Shown: piece by piece, positions 33,489 through 39,236 of the stretch
Layout of the letters: every line of letters begins with the position of its first letter
How positions within the stretch are numbered: position 1 is the stretch's first letter
Assembly (NCBI GenBank): GCA_934445015.1
Contig: CAKSDJ010000009.1
Span: 1 to 39,236 of the forward strand
From: an uncultured Eubacteriales bacterium
GTDB taxonomy: Bacteria; Bacillota; Clostridia; Oscillospirales; Acutalibacteraceae
DNA: 39,236 nucleotides
Reading direction: 5' to 3'
Translations under genes and position numbers: made by a program
The notes under the pieces: generated by a model
Told to the model about the DNA's origin: nothing
What the model saw: the letters and a program-made list of their open reading frames with translations, nothing else
Databases searched by the model: none

Positions 33489-34686
33489 GAACAAAGCGTT
33501 AAAAGTAATAATTTGTATTATAGCATTAGTGTTTATTGTTCATCAGGCATATTCCTCTTTTTATAAACCAATTACTGCCGTAAGCGCGGAGTACTGCACC
33601 GATATTGACGGAGTTGATATAACCGGCATTATCGTAAGAGAAGAAAAGGTAGTAGCTTCTGACGTGGCAGGCACATTACACTTTGTTCTGAGTGACGGCG
33701 AAAGAGTTTCAAAAAACGGAGTTATCGCAAATATTTATGCAAATGCGGACGCATCGGTTACGGTAAACCGCATTGAGCAATTAAATTCGCGCATTTCGGA
33801 TATTGAGGAAATGCAAAGTTACAATGATGTCGAGGCAGCGGATATTTCGCTTGCAAATGCAAAAGTCACAAACTCGCTTAACGGTTTGATACGCGAGTGC
33901 GCGACAGGTAATTATTCTTCAATAGACGATTGTGCCGATGAACTGCTCACAAACATAAATCGCCGACAAATGATAACGGGTGAACAAACCGATTTTTCGG
34001 CACGTCTTGCCGAACTTAAATCCGAACGCGACAGTCTTAATGCAACTTTGCCGCAGGCTGTCGGTTATATTACCGCTGATACCGCGGGATATTTTGTTTC
34101 GGGTATAGACGGTTATGAAAGCGTGCTTTCATGCGATAATATTGACAATATAACGCCCGAATTTCTTGACAGTCTTAAACCCGAAAAAATAAATGAGAAT
34201 GCAGTCGGAAAAATAGTTTCGGGTTATACCTGGTATATAGTTGCAAAGATAAGCACGCAGGATTCACTGCAGTATAAAACGGGCGATACATTTACCGTTA
34301 AAACTTCGGTAAAATCAAACCCCGTACTTGATGTTACGGTGGAAAAAATCAACACCTCATCAAACAGCGAAACCGCAGTGCTGGTTCTTTCGTGTCAACA
34401 GATGAGCGGCGAACTTGCCGCTATGCGAAAAGGCAGTATGACCATAGTAAAAAACACATATTCCGGTCTTAAACTGCCCAAAAAGGCGCTCAGGGTTCAG
34501 GACGGAAAAACCGGTGTGTTTGTGCGTTCGGGTTCAATGCTTAAATTTGTAACCGTAAATGTAATTCAAAGCACGGACGAGTATATTATATGTGAACAGC
34601 AAACAAGCAACGACTCGGTGCTTCGTCTTTATGATGACGTGGTAGTCAAGGGAAAGAGGCTTTATGATGGAAAAATCGTCGATTGA
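33481..34686 (+). CDS. HlyD-like membrane-anchored adaptor protein
   Basis: A 401-residue protein with one N-terminal transmembrane segment (about 7-25, no cleavage site evident) and the rest outside the membrane. After a beta-rich lipoyl-like half (VAGTLHFVLSDGERVSKNGVIANIYA) comes a helical stretch (about 95-195), then a return to beta structure (VKSNPVLDVTVEKI, GLKLPKKALRVQDGKTGVFV). That is the order seen in HlyD/RND-type adaptors. No ATPase or exporter gene is adjacent. It sits between miaA and yggS in a division and cell-envelope gene run, hinting at an envelope role rather than drug efflux. The ATG at 33481 follows AGGGAGGA and overlaps miaA; an upstream in-frame ATG at 33436 is less likely. 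Confidence 0.75.
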   Translation: MRENKALKVIICIIALVFIVHQAYSSFYKPITAVSAEYCTDIDGVDITGIIVREEKVVASDVAGTLHFVLSDGERVSKNGVIANIYANADASVTVNRIEQLNSRISDIEEMQSYNDVEAADISLANAKVTNSLNGLIRECATGNYSSIDDCADELLTNINRRQMITGEQTDFSARLAELKSERDSLNATLPQAVGYITADTAGYFVSGIDGYESVLSCDNIDNITPEFLDSLKPEKINENAVGKIVSGYTWYIVAKISTQDSLQYKTGDTFTVKTSVKSNPVLDVTVEKINTSSNSETAVLVLSCQQMSGELAAMRKGSMTIVKNTYSGLKLPKKALRVQDGKTGVFVRSGSMLKFVTVNVIQSTDEYIICEQQTSNDSVLRLYDDVVVKGKRLYDGKIVD

Positions 34687-35377
34687 TTTATTTGATGAAA
34701 ACTATAAAATTATAAAACAGAATATCGCCCGGGCTGCAGAAAAATCGGGCAGAAAACCTGAGGATATAACGCTGCTTGCCGCAACAAAAACGGTTGATAT
34801 ATCGGTTATCAATCATGCAATTTCGGCAGGTGTTGACTATATAGGCGAAAATCGTGTTCAGGAATTTTTGCTTAAAAATGACAGTTACTTGCCGGTACAT
34901 AAGCATTTTATCGGTCATCTGCAGACAAATAAAGTTAAGGATATTATAAACCGTGTCGAACTTATACATTCGGTTGACTCATACCGCCTGGCAGAAGAGA
35001 TTTCAAAGCAGGCAGTAAAAAACAACAAGGTTATGGATATTCTTATTGAAATAAATATAGGCAGCGAGTACAGCAAATCGGGATTTGAGTATGAAAATGC
35101 GTATGCCGCTGCAGAAAAAATATCAAAACTTGAAGGAATAAAAATCAGAGGTCTTATGGCAATACCCCCAATTTGTGAACATTCCGAACAAAACCGACCC
35201 TATTTTGCAAAAATGAAAAAACTGTTTATTGACATTGGCAATAAAAAAATAGATAATAGTAGTATGGATATTTTGTCTATGGGAATGTCCGACGACTATG
35301 AAACAGCCATAAGCGAGGGTGCAAATATGGTGCGTATCGGCACCGCGCTTTTCGGCAAAAGAAATTATAATATATGA
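34664..35377 (+). CDS. yggS: YggS/PLPBP-family pyridoxal-phosphate-binding protein
   Basis: A fold-type III PLP protein without known catalytic activity that buffers PLP and affects amino-acid and vitamin B6 homeostasis. At 237 residues the PLP lysine is Lys42 in LLAATKTVD. GENRVQEFLLK, HFIGHLQTNKVK, IHSVDS and EINIGSEYSKSGF follow, then SMGMSDDYETAISEGANMVRIGTALFG for the phosphate-binding region. It starts 23 bases inside the preceding gene at ATG 34664, with a second ATG immediately after. It precedes sepF, as in many Firmicutes. Confidence 0.95.
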   Translation: MMEKSSIDLFDENYKIIKQNIARAAEKSGRKPEDITLLAATKTVDISVINHAISAGVDYIGENRVQEFLLKNDSYLPVHKHFIGHLQTNKVKDIINRVELIHSVDSYRLAEEISKQAVKNNKVMDILIEINIGSEYSKSGFEYENAYAAAEKISKLEGIKIRGLMAIPPICEHSEQNRPYFAKMKKLFIDIGNKKIDNSSMDILSMGMSDDYETAISEGANMVRIGTALFGKRNYNI

Positions 35378-35392
35378 AAGTGGAGTGTATTT

Positions 35393-35863
35393 ATGGGACT
35401 TTGGGACAGCATTAAGAACATTATGACAATACCCGACGATGACGAATTTGAGGATGAAGCGGTTGAAAAAGATGAGCAGCCCGCAAAGAGCCAGCCTGTT
35501 GATGACAGTTCATACAGCCGCAAAAAACAGGAGTCGACTCCTAAGATTTTAAAATCAAAAACAATCAATTACTCACAGGCTCAAAGCGGATTGCAGGTGG
35601 TTCTTGTAAAACCCGACCGTTTTGACGAGGTAACAACAATTGCCGATCACCTTAATGAGGGCAAAACGGTTGTGCTTAATCTTGAAGAAACCCCGCGTGA
35701 GATTACGCGCCGTGTAGTTGACTTTTTAAGCGGCGTGGCGTATGCCAACGGCGGCAATATGCGCAAAGTTGCAAAAAACACTTTTATAATAGTTGCGCGC
35801 GGTGTTGATGTAATGGGCGAACTTATGCTTGAAGATTTTGAGGACGGTAAAATCTACTTTTAA
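35393..35863 (+). CDS. sepF: Cell division protein SepF
   Basis: It binds FtsZ and anchors or bundles Z-ring filaments at the membrane. At 156 residues, the N-terminal amphipathic helix (MGLWDSIKNIM) is the membrane anchor, an acidic variable linker (about 15-65) follows, and the C-terminal SepF domain (about 68-150) includes FDEVTTIADHLNEGKTVVLNLE and the RRVVDFLSGVAYANGG segment. Its stop overlaps the ylmH start by one base (TAATG). Confidence 0.96.
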   Translation: MGLWDSIKNIMTIPDDDEFEDEAVEKDEQPAKSQPVDDSSYSRKKQESTPKILKSKTINYSQAQSGLQVVLVKPDRFDEVTTIADHLNEGKTVVLNLEETPREITRRVVDFLSGVAYANGGNMRKVAKNTFIIVARGVDVMGELMLEDFEDGKIYF

Positions 35864-36594
35864 TGGATATTGATATTTTACCGGCAAGAGTGAGCGACTT
35901 AAAAAACATTTGCGAAAAAACATCTGCACCTAAGTTTTTAGGTTTTTTAACGCAAAGCGAAGCCGCGGTTTGTGAAGGGCAGCTTAAAGGCCGTGAAAAA
36001 TATCGCTTTTTCGGCGGCTATGATGGGGCAGAGCGCACCGTGCTTTGTGTTATGCCAAATTGGTGTGAAGACCCGTCTTATCCCTTAACCGCAATTACGT
36101 TCAAATACCGTAAATACGATAAACTGACTCACAGGGATTTTTTAGGCGTGCTTATGTCTCTTGGCATAGCGCGTGAAACGGTTGGCGATATTTTGGTTGA
36201 AAGCGGCAGAGCGGTTGTTTTTTTGCTTGCCGATGTGGCTGATTTTGTTTATTCACAGATAAATAAAATAGGCAAAGTAGGCGTTACGGTGTCTTTCGGC
36301 TTTGAACGTCCGTTACCGGCTGTCGGCGAAAAAGAAGATCTTACAACAACCGTGGCGTCAACACGTCTTGACTGTGTGGTTGCGGCACTGTGCGGCTTTT
36401 CACGCAAGGAGTCCACTGATAAAATCGGCGACGGTCTGGTGGCGATAAATTCGGTATCATGTGAAAAACCTACCTGTAATGTTACGGCAGGCAGTATGAT
36501 CACGGTAAGACAAAAAGGTCGTTTTGAAATAACCGGGTGTGACACTTTTTCGAAAAAAGGCAGAATTATTTTAAAATACAGCAGGTACAAATAA
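35863..36594 (+). CDS. ylmH: YlmH-type S4 RNA-binding protein
   Basis: A 243-residue protein of the YlmH family, encoded between sepF and divIVA in many Gram-positive bacteria; homologues associate with ribosomal particles. The N-terminal domain (about 1-90) includes FGGYDGAERTVLCVMPNW, the middle domain ends with VASTRLDCVVAALCGFSR, and a C-terminal S4 domain (about 178-238) includes KIGDGLVAIN and GSMITVRQKGRFEI. It is cytoplasmic and RNA-binding by domain. Its exact cellular role here is not readable from sequence. Confidence 0.92.
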   Translation: MDIDILPARVSDLKNICEKTSAPKFLGFLTQSEAAVCEGQLKGREKYRFFGGYDGAERTVLCVMPNWCEDPSYPLTAITFKYRKYDKLTHRDFLGVLMSLGIARETVGDILVESGRAVVFLLADVADFVYSQINKIGKVGVTVSFGFERPLPAVGEKEDLTTTVASTRLDCVVAALCGFSRKESTDKIGDGLVAINSVSCEKPTCNVTAGSMITVRQKGRFEITGCDTFSKKGRIILKYSRYK

Positions 36595-36615
36595 TATTTT
36601 TGGGAGGCAAAATTT

Positions 36616-37416
36616 ATGTTAAGTGCCAATGAAATCAGAAACGTGAAATTTTCAAAATCAATGAGCGGTTACAAGCAGGAGGAGGTTGACGTTCTTCTTG
36701 ACAAGATCGAGGCGGATTACGAGCAGTTTGAACGCACTCTCCGTGAGATGAACTCAAAAATCAATCAGCTTAAAACCGATGTTGAGGAGTATAAAAGTTC
36801 ACAGGGCAATATACAGAATATACTTGTAAGCGCACAAAAGTTTGCCGACCAAATAGTAGAGGAAGCAAAGGCGAAAAGCGCTGAGATAATATCATCCGCA
36901 GAGCAGAGTATTCAAAAAATAACTCTGCATGAGCAGGAACTTACCACTGCTTTTGATAAAAAAGCCGGAGAAAGAAAAACAGCTCTTCACAATGATATTG
37001 AAAAAATCATTTCTGCCGCAAAGGAAAAGCAGTTAGCGGTTGAAAAGGCAACACAGGATTGCGTTGACCGTCAGCAATTGCTTTTTGATAAAATGAAAAT
37101 TGAAATAGCGGCTTTTAAGGCTGATATTACAAACAAGTATAAAGAACATCTTGAGCTGCTTTCAAGTTTACCCGACACCGTACCCGGCGACCCCTCACAG
37201 ATTGCTGCGGCGATTTCAATGTCGTTTGATTCAGCGCCGAATTTAAAAGATGTTGTGGATAAAAAAGAAAATAATGAGGAAGCTGAATCCGATATAAATA
37301 CTGTTGAAAAAAACGATGTTGAATCGGAACCCGTGCCCACAGGCTTTGTAATCAACGCTGAAAAGTTTGATCTTGATTCTGAGGACGATGAAAAGGGCGA
37401 ATCAGACCCCAATTAA
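36616..37416 (+). CDS. divIVA: DivIVA-family division/pole protein
   Basis: A 266-residue coiled-coil protein that recognises curved membrane at poles and septa. The N-terminal lipid-binding domain has ANEIRNVKFSKSMSGYKQEEVDVLLDKI, close to canonical DivIVA. Long Lys/Glu/Gln-rich coiled coils occupy about 27-185, and a highly acidic, probably unstructured tail follows (about 210-266). The tail is unusually long and acidic for the family. Ribosome site GGGAGG precedes the ATG. The neighbouring sepF and ylmH support the call. Confidence 0.93.
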   Translation: MLSANEIRNVKFSKSMSGYKQEEVDVLLDKIEADYEQFERTLREMNSKINQLKTDVEEYKSSQGNIQNILVSAQKFADQIVEEAKAKSAEIISSAEQSIQKITLHEQELTTAFDKKAGERKTALHNDIEKIISAAKEKQLAVEKATQDCVDRQQLLFDKMKIEIAAFKADITNKYKEHLELLSSLPDTVPGDPSQIAAAISMSFDSAPNLKDVVDKKENNEEAESDINTVEKNDVESEPVPTGFVINAEKFDLDSEDDEKGESDPN

Positions 37417-37429
37417 GGAAGTGACGTAA

Positions 37430-37966
37430 TTGTTATCTTATATCTTGGCAGCCGTAACGGGTATTTTGGTTTTGGCGGCTGACCGCATTACAAAAATTTA
37501 TGTTTCAACAAATTTTGAAATGGCAAAATCCTATGAATTTTTGCCCGGATTTTTAGATGTAACATACATAAATAATGACGGCGGTGCCTGGGGTATGCTT
37601 GGCGGCTACACATGGCTTTTGTTGTCTGTAACCATTGTTGTAATGCTTGTCTGCATCGCGTTGCTGCTTAAATACGGCGTAAAGGACAAATTGATGCTGT
37701 GGGCTGTAACACTTGTTTTGTCCGGCGGTATAGGCAATATGATAGACCGTATTTTCAGAGACGGCAACGTTATAGACTTTTTACACTTTGAATTTATGCC
37801 TACGTTCCCTGTCTTTAATGTTGCAGACTGTGCAATAGTGATAGGCGCGGGACTTTTGGTGATTTATTTCTTCAAAGGTCTTATTGACGAGGGCAGGCAA
37901 AAGCGCAACGCATTGCGTGCTGACGAAGCACAGCAAAATGAAGACAGAAACAATGCAAAAAATTAA
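37430..37966 (+). CDS. lspA: Lipoprotein signal peptidase (signal peptidase II)
   Basis: A four-pass membrane aspartyl protease that removes signal peptides from lipid-modified prolipoproteins. At 178 residues, DRITKIYV opens the first conserved region, followed by NNDGGAWGML. The catalytic aspartates are Asp106 (GNMIDRI) and Asp133 (FNVADCAIV). The charged C-terminal tail (about 150-178) is cytoplasmic. The start is TTG: AAGGAAGTGA (37415-37424) is a near-perfect ribosome site 5 bases upstream. Confidence 0.95.
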   Translation: MLSYILAAVTGILVLAADRITKIYVSTNFEMAKSYEFLPGFLDVTYINNDGGAWGMLGGYTWLLLSVTIVVMLVCIALLLKYGVKDKLMLWAVTLVLSGGIGNMIDRIFRDGNVIDFLHFEFMPTFPVFNVADCAIVIGAGLLVIYFFKGLIDEGRQKRNALRADEAQQNEDRNNAKN

Positions 37967-38858
37967 CCTTACTTTTGACGACGGCGAAAGCCGCCGTATT
38001 GATGTGTATGCAGCGCAAGGGGCTGATATAACCCGTTCTTTTTCGGCTAAACTTATATCCGACGGCTGTGTTACAGTAAACGGCAATGTCGTTACAAAAA
38101 ACACAAAGCTAAAACACGGCGATACGGTAAGTATAACAATACCCGACGCCGAGGAGTATATTGCGCAACCTGAAAATATTCCGCTTAATATTGTTTATGA
38201 AGACAATGATGTTTTGGTTGTAAACAAACCGAAAAATATGGTCGTTCATCCTGCGGCGGGTAACTATTCGGGTACTCTTGTAAATGCAATACTTTATCAC
38301 TGCGGTGACAGTCTTTCGGGCATAAACGGCGTTATGCGACCCGGTATATTGCACCGAATTGACAAAAACACAAGCGGGCTTTTAGTTGTTGCAAAAAACG
38401 ATAATGCGCATAACTTTTTGTCTGAGCAAATAAAAGAACACTCGCTTACTCGTGAGTATGAAGCAGTGGTTTACGGCAACATAAAAAATGACAGCGGTAA
38501 AATAGACGCACCAATTGGCAGGCACCCCGTAAAACGCAAGCAAATGGCAGTTGTTTCGGGCGGCAGACCTGCGGTTACGCATTATACCGTTTTAGAACGC
38601 TTAAACGGTTTTACTTATGTGAAACTTAAACTTGAAACCGGCAGAACCCACCAAATAAGAGTTCATATGGCTTCGATAGGTCATCCGGTTGCGGGTGATG
38701 ATGTTTACGGGCCGCATAAAGTAATAACAAAATTAGGCGGTCAGTGTTTGCACGCGCGAAAAATAGGTTTTATTCATTCCACAACAAAAGAGTATATGGA
38801 GTTTACAAGCGAACTGCCGGATTATTTTGTTGATTTTTTAAAGGAGCTCAGAGGCTGA
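37953..38858 (+). CDS. rluD: RluA-family pseudouridine synthase (RluD type)
   Basis: It isomerises specific uridines to pseudouridine, in RluD orthologues in helix 69 of 23S rRNA. With the ATG at 37953 there are 301 residues. An N-terminal S4 RNA-binding domain (about 1-75) with VTVNGNVVTKNTKLKHGD is followed by the catalytic domain with HRIDKNTSG (catalytic Asp137) and GRTHQIRVHMASIGHPVAGDD. The start is uncertain: the ATG at 37938 is also in frame, both have weak ribosome sites, and the gene overlaps lspA by 14 or 29 bases. It could instead be another RluA-type enzyme; the lspA-rluD pairing favours RluD/YlyB. Confidence 0.9.
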   Translation: MQKINLTFDDGESRRIDVYAAQGADITRSFSAKLISDGCVTVNGNVVTKNTKLKHGDTVSITIPDAEEYIAQPENIPLNIVYEDNDVLVVNKPKNMVVHPAAGNYSGTLVNAILYHCGDSLSGINGVMRPGILHRIDKNTSGLLVVAKNDNAHNFLSEQIKEHSLTREYEAVVYGNIKNDSGKIDAPIGRHPVKRKQMAVVSGGRPAVTHYTVLERLNGFTYVKLKLETGRTHQIRVHMASIGHPVAGDDVYGPHKVITKLGGQCLHARKIGFIHSTTKEYMEFTSELPDYFVDFLKELRG

Positions 38859-39236
38859 TGGGTTTATTTGACGGTTGTTTAATTGCCTGTGACGTAGATG
38901 ACACCCTGATTGTAAATAATTATTTGCCCGAACGAAATATAGAGAAAATAAATTATTTTGTAAGCGAGGGCGGCATTTTTTCACTTGCCACAGGCAGAAC
39001 GGCCGGCGCCGTATCAGGCGTTACCGAAAAGCTTAACAGTATAGGTCCTTCCGTGGTTGCAAACGGCAGTATGATATACGATTTCAGGCAAGACAGGATT
39101 CTGTATAATAAGTGCATTTCAAAAGAGGACTGCAGTATAGTAAAAACCGTAATTAACGCCTGTCCTGATGTGGGCATAGAAGCGCACAGCGGAAAAAAAG
39201 TTTTAGTGCTGAATTGCAATCAGGAAACCATTGACC
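38858..39236 (+). CDS. HAD-superfamily (Cof-type) hydrolase, 3' truncated by window edge
   Basis: The first 126 residues of a haloacid dehalogenase-like phosphatase. Motif I is DVDDTLI near residue 12 (nucleophile Asp and the second Asp), SLATGRTAGAV is the Cof-type segment (motif II Thr), and VVANGSMIYD is typical of Cof/YidA phosphatases of sugar phosphates or FMN-like substrates. The ATG overlaps the rluD stop by one base (TGATG), with AAAGGAG about 11 bases upstream. The cap domain and motifs III-IV lie beyond the window. Confidence 0.85.
   Translation, partial: MGLFDGCLIACDVDDTLIVNNYLPERNIEKINYFVSEGGIFSLATGRTAGAVSGVTEKLNSIGPSVVANGSMIYDFRQDRILYNKCISKEDCSIVKTVINACPDVGIEAHSGKKVLVLNCNQETID

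Noticed and set aside
37884..37952. Upstream in-frame ATG at 37884 as the rluD start
   Set aside because: The extra residues would be read from inside lspA in another frame, have no ribosome site and no resemblance to the family N-terminus.

Overview
The window looks like a chromosomal segment from a low-to-moderate G+C Clostridia-type Firmicute, most likely a gut Oscillospirales/Ruminococcaceae relative. This taxonomic call is an inference. It rests on the Firmicutes gene orders tilS-hpt-ftsH, miaB-ylbF-mutS-mutL-miaA and yggS-sepF-ylmH-divIVA-lspA-rluD, on RNase J, and on frequent GTG/TTG starts behind strong Shine-Dalgarno sites. All genes but one (an AraC-type regulator) lie on the + strand. 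No rRNA, tRNA, CRISPR array, insertion sequence or prophage gene was seen. No gene-free stretch exceeds 300 bases; the longest is 2018-2267, which holds one promoter and nothing else recognised.

Layout. (1) 2-2017: the 3' part of a copper P1B-ATPase with an in-frame C-terminal CopZ-like domain. (2) 2268-3230: a lone metallophosphoesterase with its own promoter. (3) 3333-4463: RodA, with its own promoter and a strong terminator. (4) 4603-9358: an apparent operon of a beta-CASP ribonuclease-like protein, three nucleoside salvage enzymes (DeoD, Cdd, pyrimidine nucleoside phosphorylase) and the tRNA t6A dehydratase TcdA. It ends at a bidirectional terminator. (5) 9464-16444: an accessory sugar-acid catabolic locus. 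A divergent AraC regulator faces a six-gene operon of UxuA, an SDR-type mannonate oxidoreductase, two different TIM-barrel sugar isomerase/epimerases and two paralogous Gfo/Idh/MocA dehydrogenases. The intergenic region holds a direct repeat spaced two helical turns, placed to control both promoters. (6) 16677-24207: RNase J, ribosomal protein L9, DnaB, TilS, Hpt and FtsH. (7) 24322-25989: a monocistronic GH123/DUF4091-like protein behind a perfect consensus promoter. (8) 26149-39236: a tightly packed run covering tRNA modification (MiaB, MiaA), a YlbF-family protein with a cysteine tail, mismatch repair (MutS, MutL), a HlyD-like membrane protein, the PLP-binding protein YggS, division proteins (SepF, YlmH, DivIVA), lipoprotein signal peptidase, RluD and the start of a HAD hydrolase cut by the window edge.

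The most novel-looking part is the 9464-16444 locus. UxuA and the mannonate oxidoreductase point to hexuronate breakdown. The paired Gfo/Idh/MocA and TIM-barrel enzymes match the composition of 3-keto-sugar glycoside-processing systems. A working hypothesis is an uncharacterised route that releases or remodels a uronic-acid-containing glycoside and feeds it into the mannonate/KDG branch. Transporter, glucuronate isomerase, KDG kinase and KDPG aldolase are absent from the window and would have to be encoded elsewhere.
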